A stretch of 64,000 nucleotides of DNA from Nostoc sp. XA010 (GTDB lineage: Bacteria; Cyanobacteriota; Cyanobacteriia; Cyanobacteriales; Nostocaceae), in NCBI RefSeq assembly GCF_020829625.1, contig NZ_JAIVFX010000004.1:265220-329219 (forward strand). The letters are read 5' to 3'. Below the pieces are notes generated by a model. That model was not told the origin of the DNA. It saw only the letters and a program-made list of their open reading frames with translations, and searched no databases. Shown here in pieces: positions 37,839 through 47,510 of the stretch (position 1 is its first letter; each line of letters opens with the position of its first letter). A program made the position numbers and the translations under genes.

Positions 37839-39974
37839 ATGCTGGGAAACACACTTGTAGGAAGATACCAGATTATTAGTAACTTGGGAGGTGGGGGTTT
37901 TGGTGAAACTTTTGTGGCAAGCGATACCCAATTACCCGGTTCACCTCCATGTGTCGTTAAGAAACTTAAACCCCAAGCAAGCGATCCCGTAACCTTGGAG
38001 ACAGCTAGGCGTTTATTTGATACAGAAGCACAAGTTCTGTATAAATTAGGAACTCACGATCGCATACCCCAACTTTTAGCTTACTTTGAGGAGAACGCCG
38101 AATTTTATCTCGTACAGGAATTGATCGAAGGACATAACTTGAGTCTAGAATTAATCCCAGGTAAAACCTGGAGTCAAGAGCAAGTAATTTCACTTTTACA
38201 AGAACTTTTGACAATCTTAGAATTTGTCCATCAACAAAATGTAATTCACCGTGATGTCAATCCGCGAAATATCCTCAGACGCCACCCAGATGGCAAATTA
38301 ATCTTAATTGATTTTGGTGCAGTTAAACAAATTACTACCCAGGTGATTCTTCCCGAAAGCTCAATTAAAGGTACTGTTGCTATAGGTACGCCTGGATATA
38401 TCCCTGGAGAACAAGCTCATGGTACGCCAAAATTAAGCAGTGATATCTACGCTACGGGAATAATTGCTATTCAAGGTCTCACTGGATTATCACCAGAGGA
38501 AATAGTAAAAGATCCCGATACTAATGAAATTATCTGGCAGAATCAAGCCACGGTAACGCCAGAATTTGCTCAATTCTTAGATAAGATGGTGTGCTACGAC
38601 TTTCGACAACGCTATGCTTCGGCAACGGTGGCATTACAAGCACTAAAAGAGTTAACACAACCACCCGCCCAGACAATTGCATTAACTCCTATTTCTCAAC
38701 CAAAAAATATAAACAAACCTCAACCTAAAAAAGGTATTTTGGGTAAAATTTTACTAGCAATATTTTTAATTGGGGTTAGCACAATAGCATCAATATTAAT
38801 TTTAAATAACATTAATTCAAATAACGCCATAGAATTATCCAAACAAGGAAATACTCTTTTTGATTTGCAACGCTATCAAGACGCATTAGAAGTATATGAA
38901 AAAGCCGTTAATATTAGACCAGATTATGCTCAAGCCTGGAATGGCCAAGGTAAAACGCTGTCTAAATTAAAAAAATACAAAGATGCGCTAGCGGCGTATG
39001 ATAAAGCAATTCAAATTCAGCCAGATAATTTTGAAGCTTGGAATGGACGAGGCTTTGTATTAGGAAATTTACAGCGATATCAAGAAGCGATCGCCTCTTT
39101 TGATAAAGCCTTACAATTAAATAATGAAAGCTCGGAAGTCTGGAATGCTAAGGGTGAAGCTTTTAGTAATTTAAATCAATATGACCAAGCAATTAAAGCT
39201 TATGAAAAAGCGATTGCATTTAAACCAGATAATTACGAAGCTTGGTATAAAAAAGGATTAGCCTTACAAAATTCTAACCGATACGAAGAAGCGATCGCAG
39301 CTTATGAAAAAGTCGTGGATTTAAAACCAGACTACGAGCAAGCCTGGTATAATTGGGGAAATTCCTTAGTCAATTTGCGACGCTACCGAGACGCATTTAC
39401 AGCTTATGATAAAGCTGTACAATACAAGCCAAATTATTATCAAGCCTGGTTATCGAGAGGTAATGTACTGCTGAATTTACAACGTTATCCAGAAGCAATT
39501 GAATCTTTTAATCAAGTAATAAAATATAATCCCAGTAATTATCAAGCATGGTATAATCTGGGTTGGTCGCTGCATCAAACCCAACGCTATGAAGAAGCAA
39601 TAAAATCTTATAAAAAAGCAGCAACACTTAAGCAAAGAGACTATCAACTATGGTACAATTTGGGGAATTCACAATACATTTTACAAAAATACAAAGATGC
39701 GATCGCATCTTATAATAAGGCAGTTCGTTATAAACCAGACCATTCAGAAAGCTGGTATAGCAGAGGCAATGCGCTATTAAATTTGAAACAGTTTAAAGAT
39801 GCGATCGCGTCTTACGATCAAGCAATAAAATACAAGCCTAATTATCAACAAGCAATAGACGGGCGCAATCAAGCCCAAATTCAACTACAAGGCGAAATAT
39901 CAAAGCCTAAACCTGTAATTGTGCCAGTTCTGCCATTTCCTAATGCTACTAAGTCACCGCAGACAACACCCTAG
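37839..39974 (+). CDS. Ser/Thr protein kinase with TPR domain
   Basis: The protein has 711 residues. The kinase domain (about 10-275) has glycine loop LGGGGFGETF, VVKK lysine (K41/K42), HRDVNPRN (D139, but Asn141 where HRDxK usually has Lys) and DFG (158-160). A transmembrane helix lies at about 305-325. The rest (about 335-685) is ten or eleven TPR units (YEEAIAAYEKVVDLKPDYEQAWY). The TPR part would be outside if the kinase is cytoplasmic. Such kinase-TPR proteins are common in filamentous cyanobacteria. The Asn replacing the catalytic-loop Lys may weaken activity. Confidence 0.93.
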   Translation: MLGNTLVGRYQIISNLGGGGFGETFVASDTQLPGSPPCVVKKLKPQASDPVTLETARRLFDTEAQVLYKLGTHDRIPQLLAYFEENAEFYLVQELIEGHNLSLELIPGKTWSQEQVISLLQELLTILEFVHQQNVIHRDVNPRNILRRHPDGKLILIDFGAVKQITTQVILPESSIKGTVAIGTPGYIPGEQAHGTPKLSSDIYATGIIAIQGLTGLSPEEIVKDPDTNEIIWQNQATVTPEFAQFLDKMVCYDFRQRYASATVALQALKELTQPPAQTIALTPISQPKNINKPQPKKGILGKILLAIFLIGVSTIASILILNNINSNNAIELSKQGNTLFDLQRYQDALEVYEKAVNIRPDYAQAWNGQGKTLSKLKKYKDALAAYDKAIQIQPDNFEAWNGRGFVLGNLQRYQEAIASFDKALQLNNESSEVWNAKGEAFSNLNQYDQAIKAYEKAIAFKPDNYEAWYKKGLALQNSNRYEEAIAAYEKVVDLKPDYEQAWYNWGNSLVNLRRYRDAFTAYDKAVQYKPNYYQAWLSRGNVLLNLQRYPEAIESFNQVIKYNPSNYQAWYNLGWSLHQTQRYEEAIKSYKKAATLKQRDYQLWYNLGNSQYILQKYKDAIASYNKAVRYKPDHSESWYSRGNALLNLKQFKDAIASYDQAIKYKPNYQQAIDGRNQAQIQLQGEISKPKPVIVPVLPFPNATKSPQTTP

Positions 39975-40096
39975 TACAGCACGGCGTCAATAAAGCTACG
40001 ATTTCATTACAGCCAGAAAGCCCAAAATTAAAGCTTTTTGACTTTTGACTTCCGCCTTGCGGTACTAGTAGATTAACAATTATATGTAACCAGTCT

Positions 40097-40230
40097 CAAT
40101 ACGGTTCGCATAAGACTCGATCCCCCCAACCCCCTTTTTTAAGGGGAGCTAAAAATGGCTCTATTTCCCCCTTTTTAAGGGGAACTAAGGGGGATCTTTA
40201 AGACCTATGCACCTTAACCGAACCGTATTG
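40097..40230. mobile_element. MITE, family A copy 1 (10-bp target duplication)
   Basis: 134 bp with perfect 12-bp terminal inverted repeats (CAATACGGTTCG / CGAACCGTATTG), the similarity extending a few bases inward. It is flanked by identical 10-bp direct repeats TAACCAGTCT (40087-40096 and 40231-40240). The interior is C/T- and G/A-rich and non-coding. Confidence 0.85.
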
Positions 40231-40262
40231 TAACCAGTCTGTGAATCAAATAATTGCTGTAA

Positions 40263-42020
40263 CTAGCGAATATTAACCTCTTGCAGGTAATTTACTCCTT
40301 GAACATATTCAATATTAGTGTTTGAGTTTTTAGAGAAAAATAAACTTTTTCTTTTTCCAGAAGCGACCTTTTGGTAATCAGTTCGCAAGCGTTGCTTTTG
40401 AGTATACTCATTCAATTTGACTTGAGCTTGAGCATAAACTAGAGTATCGTTGGGAATATTTCGGAGAAATTTTATAGCTCGATTAAAATCACCAACAAGT
40501 GCTTGTTTATAAGCTTTCTGTAAAAAGTAAGCTGCTCTAATCTGGCGCTTTCGATTGTACTCAGCTAACTTGTCTTGAACTAAAGCACCTGCACGACTTT
40601 CTTTAGGAATTTGCCGCAGATATTGTAAAGCAGCAGAAAAATCTTTTGTCTCGGCACTATCGTAAGCTTTTGTTAATAAATATTGCGTCTGTGCTTCAAT
40701 GTTGACGTATGCTTGCTGAACTAATTTATCTGTTTTAGATTGCCAATATGAAATATTTGGAATTTTCGCAACCGCATGTATAACATCTGACCATTTGCTC
40801 TCATGGAAAGCTGTTTGAGCTATTTGGTATTGCTGTGCAGCTACTTGCCATTGCTCTTGCCATTCTTCAATTGTGGCTTGCGCTTCTGGATAAACATTGC
40901 TGTGAGAGGGAATTGATTTAGCAAGTGCGATCGCTTCTTCTAAATCTCCTGCTTGATATTCTTGTGTGGCTTTAGATAAAGTTTCTGTTTCTGAGTATGC
41001 AGGCGCAGCATTAATTAAAGAATATACACCAAATCCCATCACTAAAGAATTAGCCGCCAGTCCTACTTTCATTCCTGTTAATAACGGAGATGAATTTCTA
41101 GATGTAGGATTATCATTTTCAATCGCCGCTTCTATAGGAAATTCATCATCTGCTTCTAATATTTCTGGTGGCTGTTCCCATATTATTTGTTTGAGTACCC
41201 GCAGCACCTCACTCGCAGACTGAAAGCGGTTTTGGTAATTGTAGCGGATCATTTGGCTGAGAATAGCAGCTAGATAATCGTTAACTGGCGTGTTTTCAGA
41301 ACGCCAAACAATTTCATTAGTATAAGGATCAGCTTTTAATTTTAGTGGTTCTAAGCCAGTTAAAGCCTGGATGGCAATCATACCCAAAGCATAAATATCA
41401 CTGTTGGGCTGTGTTTCTCCAATAAATTGCTCTGGTGGTATATACCCTAATGAAGTGACAGGAATTCTATAAATGGGCAATTCCGCACCTATGCCAAAAT
41501 CGATAGACTGGATTGAGCCAAAGTCAATCAAAACTAACTTGCCATCGCTATTACGTCTGATCAAGTTTTCTGGTTTGATATCGCAATGGATAACGCCTTG
41601 AGAGTGAACAAATTCCAGAATACCTAAAACATCTATCAGGAATTCTACAACTTCCATTTCACTCCACAGACACCCCCATTGTTGATCGATGGGTAATTCC
41701 GCAGCCAACGCATGTCCTTCAATCCACTCTTGGACTAAATAAAATCGCTCGTTTTCTTCAAAGCAGTCGATAAATTCAGGAATTTGGTGATGGCTTCCCA
41801 AAAGCTTGAGGGTTTCGGTTTCAGCCTGAAACAGTAACCTCAGCATCTCCAAGTAGCCGGATTCAGAACTACTAACTTTAATCTGCTTAACAACGCATTT
41901 GGGATTCTCTGGATAATCTACGTCTACAGCTATGTATGTTTGTCCAAACACCCCTGCACTCAGGCTTTGGATAATTTTGTAACGCTCTTGTAGTAATTTA
42001 CCGATTATGTGGTAGGTCAT
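40263..42020 (-). CDS. Ser/Thr protein kinase, membrane-anchored
   Basis: The protein has 585 residues. The kinase domain (about 10-275) has K45 in CVVKQIK, HCDIKPEN (C146 where the common motif has Arg; D147 and K149 present) and DFG (166-168). The glycine loop SLSAGVFGQTY lacks the first Gly. One transmembrane helix lies around 320-340 (GLAANSLVMGFGVYSLI), followed by a helical repeat-rich C-terminal part (about 350-560) with degenerate TPR-like motifs (A..Y..AL.GDFNRAIKFLRNIPN). The HCD variant lowers the likelihood of activation-loop regulation but not necessarily of activity. Transcribed convergently with the kinase-TPR gene. Confidence 0.9.
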   Translation of the reverse strand: MTYHIIGKLLQERYKIIQSLSAGVFGQTYIAVDVDYPENPKCVVKQIKVSSSESGYLEMLRLLFQAETETLKLLGSHHQIPEFIDCFEENERFYLVQEWIEGHALAAELPIDQQWGCLWSEMEVVEFLIDVLGILEFVHSQGVIHCDIKPENLIRRNSDGKLVLIDFGSIQSIDFGIGAELPIYRIPVTSLGYIPPEQFIGETQPNSDIYALGMIAIQALTGLEPLKLKADPYTNEIVWRSENTPVNDYLAAILSQMIRYNYQNRFQSASEVLRVLKQIIWEQPPEILEADDEFPIEAAIENDNPTSRNSSPLLTGMKVGLAANSLVMGFGVYSLINAAPAYSETETLSKATQEYQAGDLEEAIALAKSIPSHSNVYPEAQATIEEWQEQWQVAAQQYQIAQTAFHESKWSDVIHAVAKIPNISYWQSKTDKLVQQAYVNIEAQTQYLLTKAYDSAETKDFSAALQYLRQIPKESRAGALVQDKLAEYNRKRQIRAAYFLQKAYKQALVGDFNRAIKFLRNIPNDTLVYAQAQVKLNEYTQKQRLRTDYQKVASGKRKSLFFSKNSNTNIEYVQGVNYLQEVNIR

Positions 42021-42299
42021 GACCTGGTTACTCAGTAAGTCTTTTTAATTAGTTTTTCTGACGTTTCCTCCTGTTTCCGGAATGTTTTAGAAATAAATTA
42101 CTAAAGTTTTGATACTGGAATGCAAGTTGAATTTTTAAGTATTTTTGCGTAATTAAATATAATTTTTTATTAAAGTTCGTATCTTTTATTGACTATTTTC
42201 AATGAAATTCAAGCAAAAATGTCTGATGTGCAACCTGAGTTACTTTTGAGTTATGAGCAAATAAGTTTAAATTTTGATTTTAGGGGTTGAGGACTGCTT

Positions 42300-42506
42300 A
42301 TGTTCAACTACAATCCGCTAGACTGTCTACCTTCATCGGTAGAATTACCAGATTCTGATGATACGCCTGCGGATAACGAACTGCAAATATTAGTTCCTAA
42401 TTTATTATTAGCTACTTTAGCTTTAATCTGGCAAAACCGTGATGATTGGTTTTTCGGCATCAACATGGGAATTTATTACTTTGAATTTTATCCGCCTAAT
42501 ATTTGA
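42300..42506 (+). pseudogene. Uma2-family (DUF820) endonuclease, N-terminal fragment
   Basis: 68 residues: FNYNPLDCLPSSVELPDSDD, TPADNELQILVPNLLLATLA and WQNRDDWFFGINMGIYY. This is the start of a Uma2/DUF820 PD-(D/E)XK protein, usually about 200 residues or more. After GIYY the sequence departs and stops; the nuclease core is missing. It could be expressed as a small protein but is best read as a truncated gene. Confidence 0.65.
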
Positions 42507-42518
42507 ATTTTGAATTAT

Positions 42519-44072
42519 TTAATTATTGATTTCTTCATCGTGTTCAATCACTTCAGATTTATCTTGTAACGGCTTCACCACTCGCGCGATCGCTTCTTGA
42601 ATAAAAGCCTTAATAAACTCATCTCTGCGATTAATTTGAAACTGTCGCTGCACAACTTCTGTCATTCCACCATCACCCCAATCTTGGTCATGACGAAAAT
42701 ATTCAATAAAACTTTTACCAGCAATTCGCGTTAAATAAGCTGCTGTCACACCTTGAATTGCTCTACCAATAATAAAGGTAGCAACATTGAGTTGCAAAGC
42801 TGTAGATAATAATTGAATTGCTCCCTTAACAATGCCTAAACTAGCGATGGTTTTCGCTAAAGAAAGGGCTAACTCTCGTCCCCGTTCCATATTCAATTCA
42901 CAGCCGTAAACTCTGCCAATTTCCACAACCATTTGAGCATTAACAGCAGCTGTCGCCAGTAAATCTACGACTGGTATAGGCGTGACTGATACCACACCAG
43001 CACCAATCCACTGAAAGCGTTCTACGATTTTGTCAGCTTGACGGCGACGCTGGCCATCGATGAGCTTTCGGGCTTCGTCTCCCAATCGCAGAGATTGCAA
43101 GAGAATGTTATCTGCTACCAAATCTTCACCTTCGGCGCGTAAAACAGCAGCCGTGCGCCGCAGCAAAGGAACAATATCGGGTTCCGGCTGGAAGGTTTCG
43201 CCAGTTTCTAATTGTGCAGGTTGCGGATTAGCAGCGATCGCCACCACATCATTAGTAGCAATAAATCCCCGTACCCGTTGACGCAACCTTGCAAGGATGG
43301 ATTCTTTATCTTCATCTGTATATAAATCAGTTTTGTTGAGAACTAAGAGCGATCGCTTCCCAATTTCTGCTAATCCCCGCAGTGGTTCATATTCTGAGCG
43401 TCGTAAGTCATTATCTACCACAAACAAGAGTAAATCGGCTTCTGTAGCCAGTTCTCGCGCCATTTGTTCGCGTTCCGTTCCCGCCACCCCTGCTTCTAAA
43501 ATTCCTGGCGTATCCGTAATTAAAATCTTGCGTTCTAATCCCTTCAACCGTAGACAATAGGTTTCTCCCACCTGGGTTGTACCCATCGGTGCATCTACTT
43601 GACCCACCATGCGTCCCATAATCGCATTAACTAGGGAAGTTTTACCAGCACTCCCCGTACCAAATACCACTACTTGAATCTCACCCCGTGCTAAGTTTGC
43701 TTCAATCTCTCGTGATTTACTTAATAAAGCTTGGCGTGCTACTTCATCTTGAATTTGCCCTACCTGTTGGCGTACAGCTTGGAGAGTTGTAGAAGCAGCA
43801 TCAGATTTGCCAGCAGGAATTTGCGCCGCAGTTACTCGCTTCGGGTTGCGGCGCGATCGCTTTTCTCCAGATTGAATCACCAATACATAATAGACAAAAG
43901 CGGCAACCAACGCTCCAATGAGGACAATCAGCAGCAACAGCAGCAAATTGCCTAGCAACGGCGAATAGGACAATTGCCAATAGAGGCGCGATAGGGAATC
44001 AATTAGCCATAGGGCTAGCCCCAAAATGACGATCAGACCAACAATCAGCGTTACTATGCGTGACAGAGGCAT
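42519..44072 (-). CDS. Membrane GTPase with DUF697-like domain
   Basis: The protein has 517 residues. Two N-terminal transmembrane helices (about 5-24 and 40-65) precede a G domain with G1 GTGSAGKTS (138-146), G3 DTPG (187-190) and G4 NKTD (246-249), and a C-terminal hydrophobic region (about 365-465) of DUF697 type. Unlike the paralog at 31559 it has a canonical NKxD, so guanine specificity is expected. Relatives include the Era-like YcjF/YeeP membrane GTPases; the physiological role is unknown. Confidence 0.88.
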   Translation of the reverse strand: MPLSRIVTLIVGLIVILGLALWLIDSLSRLYWQLSYSPLLGNLLLLLLIVLIGALVAAFVYYVLVIQSGEKRSRRNPKRVTAAQIPAGKSDAASTTLQAVRQQVGQIQDEVARQALLSKSREIEANLARGEIQVVVFGTGSAGKTSLVNAIMGRMVGQVDAPMGTTQVGETYCLRLKGLERKILITDTPGILEAGVAGTEREQMARELATEADLLLFVVDNDLRRSEYEPLRGLAEIGKRSLLVLNKTDLYTDEDKESILARLRQRVRGFIATNDVVAIAANPQPAQLETGETFQPEPDIVPLLRRTAAVLRAEGEDLVADNILLQSLRLGDEARKLIDGQRRRQADKIVERFQWIGAGVVSVTPIPVVDLLATAAVNAQMVVEIGRVYGCELNMERGRELALSLAKTIASLGIVKGAIQLLSTALQLNVATFIIGRAIQGVTAAYLTRIAGKSFIEYFRHDQDWGDGGMTEVVQRQFQINRRDEFIKAFIQEAIARVVKPLQDKSEVIEHDEEINN

Positions 44073-44228
44073 GGCTGGGAAATATTAGTGGATATTCAGT
44101 AGACAGATGCTTCTGATCTTAATAGTTTCAGTATTTTTTACCAGAGTAGTCAGAAGCAGCTTTTGATTCAACCAGGAACGCTCATCTGCTTGACTAACAA
44201 AATTTTAAATCTCGCACTGCGTTTCTAT

Positions 44229-44348
44229 CCCGCCTCGGAATGAATTCCGAGCCTCATAGTTGAAGTCCACGCTTAGTGGACTGAATTGCTTGTTTAGTCC
44301 ACTAAGCGTGGACTTTCGCTATCAGCTCAGAACTTCAGTTCTGGGCGG
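44229..44348. repeat. Multi-hairpin structured repeat flanked by direct repeats
   Basis: An outer stem CCCGCC / GGGCGG (44229-44234 with 44343-44348) encloses three hairpins: TCGGAAT/ATTCCGA, a perfect 19-bp stem (44264-44282 with 44296-44314) and AGAACT/AGTTCT. Imperfect direct repeats of about 55 bases, containing ATAGTTTCAGTATTTTT, lie on both sides (about 44115-44173 and 44375-44432). It looks like a mobile or structured non-coding unit between the GTPase and DUF937 genes. No protein is supported. Confidence 0.7.
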
Positions 44349-44564
44349 AATGTCGTTCAGAAGAAAGATACTTGTAATCTTCATAGTTTCAGTATTTTTC
44401 ACCAGGGTAGAAAAAGCCCTTTTTGATAAACCTAATCGATTTATCATCCTTAAGCTAGTAGCTTTTAAAATTTTATTCGTTCACTATAAAGTTCGCGTGT
44501 TCTAATTTATTAGTGGACTTACGCCAGTTTTGGCAAGCTTTTTCAGAACAAAGAGAGAAAACTT

Positions 44565-45089
44565 ATGGGACTTTTCGATCAAATTCTTGGTGCCGTTGCT
44601 AACCCCAATCAACAAGGCAGCTTAGGTCAATTGGGAAGTATTGTTAACAGTGTACAGCAAATGAGCGATCGTACTGGCACAAACCCTTCTACCATCCAAT
44701 CAGTTTTGTCAATTGTCGGTAGTCAAGTGCGTTCTGCTTTGCAACAAAAGCAAGCCACAGATGGTAATGAAGCCGCACAAAGTCTAGTTAATCAATATGC
44801 TGGGACTTCACCTAACCCCCAAGCCGTCAATTCGCTGTTTTCTCCTCAGATACAACAACAGGTAGCTCAGGTTGCTGCCGGGCGCACTGGATTGGATGCT
44901 GGTATAGTTCAACAATTGCTGCCTTTAGCAGTACCTTTGGTACTTAATTTTTTGAAATCAGGTGCAAATGCTCAGAATCCCCAAGCTGGCGGGAACTCTG
45001 TACTGAATTCTTTCTTGGATGCTGACGGTGATGGTGATGTCGATATCGCTGATGCCATCCAAATGGCCAGTCGATACATGAAACAGTAG
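44565..45089 (+). CDS. DUF937 protein with C-terminal EF-hand/dockerin-like motif
   Basis: The protein has 174 residues. Most of it is a DUF937-type helical domain (MGLFDQILGAV, LLPLAVPLVLNFL). The last 25 residues carry DADGDGDVDIADAI, a calcium-loop sequence like those in dockerins and EF-hands. Ser/Gln/Asn-rich, no signal peptide. DUF937 (YidB-like) proteins are of unknown function. AGAGAGAAAAC before the ATG is a weak ribosome site. Confidence 0.8.
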   Translation: MGLFDQILGAVANPNQQGSLGQLGSIVNSVQQMSDRTGTNPSTIQSVLSIVGSQVRSALQQKQATDGNEAAQSLVNQYAGTSPNPQAVNSLFSPQIQQQVAQVAAGRTGLDAGIVQQLLPLAVPLVLNFLKSGANAQNPQAGGNSVLNSFLDADGDGDVDIADAIQMASRYMKQ

Positions 45090-45213
45090 CACTTCTTAAC
45101 CCCCACTCCTAACTCCCCACTCCCTTAAACATCAACAGTTAACCCTTGCTAGATTTTTAGCTAAAGCATAGGCTGAGAAGATAGAAAATTTGTAAATAGA
45201 TATCAGACAGTCT

Positions 45214-45768
45214 ATGGCTAAAGTTTTTGACTGTATTACTGAGGAACACCAAAACTTCATTGCAGCCCAACACCTTTTCTTTGTTGGCTCTGCACCCTTG
45301 AGTCCTACGGGTCATGTTAACCTGTCTCCTAAAGGTTTAGGCTGCTTTCGCGTCCTCTCTCCCAACCAAGTAGCTTATTTAGACCTTACAGGCAGTGGTA
45401 ACGAAACATCAGCCCATTTGGAAGAAAATGGGCGGATAACCTTCATGTTTTGCGCCTTTGAGGAACCCGCCTGTATCCTCCGTCTTTACGGTCAAGGAAA
45501 GACGATTTTACCGAGTTCTCCAGATTGGGACTCTCTGTATTCTTTGTTTGTGCCAATGCCTGGAACTCGTCAAATTATCGTCGCCGACATTGAAAAAATA
45601 CAGACTTCCTGTGGTTTTGGCGTACCACTTTATGAATATCAAGGTGAGCGCCAGACTTTAGTAAATTGGGCTAGTAAAAAAGGCGAAGAGGGAGTTCGAG
45701 AATATCAACAGCAGAAAAATCTCGTCAGTATTGACGGTTTAGCCACACCACTGAGTAAATTATCTTAA
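45214..45768 (+). CDS. Pyridoxamine 5'-phosphate oxidase-like protein
   Basis: The 184-residue protein has a split-barrel flavin-binding type fold: FVGSAPLSPTGHVNLSPKG, AYLDLTGSGNETSAHL, RITFMFCAFEEPACILRLYG. Members bind FMN, F420 or heme. True PdxH activity is not implied. A GNAT gene follows after 32 bases on the same strand, so they may be co-transcribed. Confidence 0.88.
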   Translation: MAKVFDCITEEHQNFIAAQHLFFVGSAPLSPTGHVNLSPKGLGCFRVLSPNQVAYLDLTGSGNETSAHLEENGRITFMFCAFEEPACILRLYGQGKTILPSSPDWDSLYSLFVPMPGTRQIIVADIEKIQTSCGFGVPLYEYQGERQTLVNWASKKGEEGVREYQQQKNLVSIDGLATPLSKLS

Positions 45769-45800
45769 ATTTTACACAAGCGGAGTTTGGGGCATGAGTT

Positions 45801-46307
45801 ATGGATTATTCTATTCGTCCACTCACACAGCAAGATGAGCCTTTTCTTTGGCAAATGCTTTACGAAGCAGCTCACCTGGTAGAAGAAGGTAATTTAACGG
45901 TGCAGGATGCAATGAATAATCCTGATTTGGCAAAATATGTTAAAGATTGGGGACGTAAAGATGATAGCGGCTTTATCGCTATTCTGGAAAGTAGTAATCA
46001 ACCAATAGGAGCGGCATGGCTGCGTCTATTGACAGGTGAAAATAAAGGATATGGCTATGTTGATGACGAAATTCCTGAATTAGCTATTGCCATTCTTCCT
46101 CAACATAGAAATAAAGGCATAGGAACGCAGTTACTCACACATTTGTTAGCAACAGCTAAAACATCTTATCCATCAATATCACTTAGTACCAGAGCGACAA
46201 ATCCAGCCGTGAGTTTATATAAACGATTTGGCTGGGAAGTTCTTGCTGACAGTAAGACAATCAACCGAGTTGGTAGCATCTCTTTTAAAATGAAAATTGA
46301 TTTTTAA
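45801..46307 (+). CDS. GNAT family N-acetyltransferase
   Basis: A 168-residue single GNAT domain: IRPLTQQDEPFLW at the start, the acetyl-CoA site PQHRNKGIGTQLLTHLL (QxxGxG/A type, motif A) and ATNPAVSLYKRFGWE (motif B). The substrate cannot be told. A terminator follows 36 bases after the stop. Confidence 0.92.
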   Translation: MDYSIRPLTQQDEPFLWQMLYEAAHLVEEGNLTVQDAMNNPDLAKYVKDWGRKDDSGFIAILESSNQPIGAAWLRLLTGENKGYGYVDDEIPELAIAILPQHRNKGIGTQLLTHLLATAKTSYPSISLSTRATNPAVSLYKRFGWEVLADSKTINRVGSISFKMKIDF

Positions 46308-46343
46308 GCTTAAAGCTCGTCGCTTGTAGGCAGTGTAAATAAG

Positions 46344-46383
46344 AAAGCCGCCAAAGCGATCGCACGTTGCAAGCGGCTTTTTA
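46344..46383 (+). terminator. Rho-independent terminator after the GNAT gene
   Basis: Stem AAAGCCGC / GCGGCTTT with a 21-base loop containing a HIP1 site, followed by TT. Confidence 0.7.
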
Positions 46384-46435
46384 GTGTAATATCACAATAG
46401 TTGTGAAATCCCTATCTTCATTTAGAATTTTGCTT

Positions 46436-46612
46436 TTATGACCCTTTAGGGTCGGTGTCACCACCAATTATTACTTTTAACAAGTTTCCTATTAAAGAGA
46501 AAAACGCCGAAACGAACACTATCATCATTAAACTAGCAAGGGCAGCAAAGGGAGAGATGATGAATAAGAGTAAGAGTGCAAGCATCAAAATCGTTAGTAA
46601 TGTCTTATTCAT
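46436..46612 (-). CDS. Small hydrophobic membrane protein
   Basis: 58 residues from the ATG at 46612, preceded by AAAGGTG at ribosome-site distance. It has two hydrophobic segments (about 4-20 and 24-47) and a polar tail GGDTDPKGS. Not recognised. The hydrophobic layout and ribosome site favour a real small gene, but no family supports it. Confidence 0.45.
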   Translation of the reverse strand: MNKTLLTILMLALLLLFIISPFAALASLMMIVFVSAFFSLIGNLLKVIIGGDTDPKGS

Positions 46613-46750
46613 CTTTTTCACCTTTAATAGTTGCTACTCTTAAGCTAACCAGCTAAGTAATGATATTGACCACAGTCAAGAGAAGGAATTAGTCTTACTT
46701 CTCTGGTAATATTTTGCAATAAAATTGAGCGCCAAAGTCTAATTTATAAA

Positions 46751-47167
46751 TCAATAATCTGTCACTTCCGTTCTGTTAGACTTAACCTGTCCGCGCTTAG
46801 TTTTGTAGTCAAGGCGCTTTCTTTGAGAACTGCGACTTGGCTTCGTGGGTTTGCGTTTTATCGTCACTACAACTGCGCTTTGAATGAGTTCTTGAAGTCG
46901 TTTCAAAGCTGACTCTCGATTGTTCTCTTGGCTTCGGTGTTCCTGCGCTTTGATTACAACAACTCCGTCCTGGGTGATGCGTCGATCGTTCAGCTTTAAA
47001 AGCTGTTCTTTATAATAATCGGGTAATGATGAAGCAGCAATATCAAAGCGCAAGTGAATCGCCGTGGAAACCTTATTTACATTCTGGCCTCCTGCTCCTT
47101 GCGAACGAATTGCACTAATTTCAATCTCACTCTGTGGGATAATAACTTTGTTGGAAATTTGCAGCAT
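46751..47167 (-). CDS. arfB: Alternative ribosome-rescue factor ArfB (YaeJ)
   Basis: The 138-residue protein has the GGQ peptidyl-hydrolase motif in RSQGAGGQNVNK and lacks codon-recognition domains. A basic C-terminal tail (KRKPTKPSRSSQRKRLDYKT) enters the empty mRNA channel of stalled ribosomes in this family. It hydrolyses peptidyl-tRNA on non-stop ribosomes. An S4-domain gene lies 48 bases upstream on the same strand, so they are probably co-transcribed. Confidence 0.93.
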   Translation of the reverse strand: MLQISNKVIIPQSEIEISAIRSQGAGGQNVNKVSTAIHLRFDIAASSLPDYYKEQLLKLNDRRITQDGVVVIKAQEHRSQENNRESALKRLQELIQSAVVVTIKRKPTKPSRSSQRKRLDYKTKRGQVKSNRTEVTDY

Positions 47168-47214
47168 TGCTTACAAAACAAAAGAGAAACTTTTCAATTT
47201 GCGATAAAAATCCT

Positions 47215-47469
47215 TTACTCAGTTTCTTCGTTAAAATCTATTACTACGTCTTGGTCTTCATTGTTATCCAAATTCACCTCTAAAGTTTTTCCTTCTATTG
47301 TCACTTTATCACCTGGCACTAGTCGCCGCCCTCGCCGGGTTTCTAGCATACCGTTGACTTGGACATCGCCACCTTGAATCATCAGCTTGGCCTGTCCTCC
47401 ACTTGGCACTATACCCATCAACTTTAAATATTGATTTAACTTAATTGTGTTGTCTCTAATTTTCTTCAT
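47215..47469 (-). CDS. S4-domain RNA-binding protein (YbcJ-like)
   Basis: An 84-residue single S4 fold: IKLNQYLKLMGIVPSGGQAK, LMIQGGDVQVNG, RRLVPGDKVTIEGK. Binds structured RNA in relatives, with suspected ribosome or RNA-quality roles. It lies just upstream of arfB in the same direction; a shared rescue-related transcript is possible. Confidence 0.88.
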   Translation of the reverse strand: MKKIRDNTIKLNQYLKLMGIVPSGGQAKLMIQGGDVQVNGMLETRRGRRLVPGDKVTIEGKTLEVNLDNNEDQDVVIDFNEETE

Positions 47470-47510
47470 ACTAAATAAAACTACTTCATCTTAATTGTAT
47501 CGTGGCGTTT

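Noticed and set aside
44260..44505. 81-codon frame in the multi-hairpin region
   Set aside because: It crosses the 19-bp stem and flanking repeats; better explained as structured non-coding DNA.
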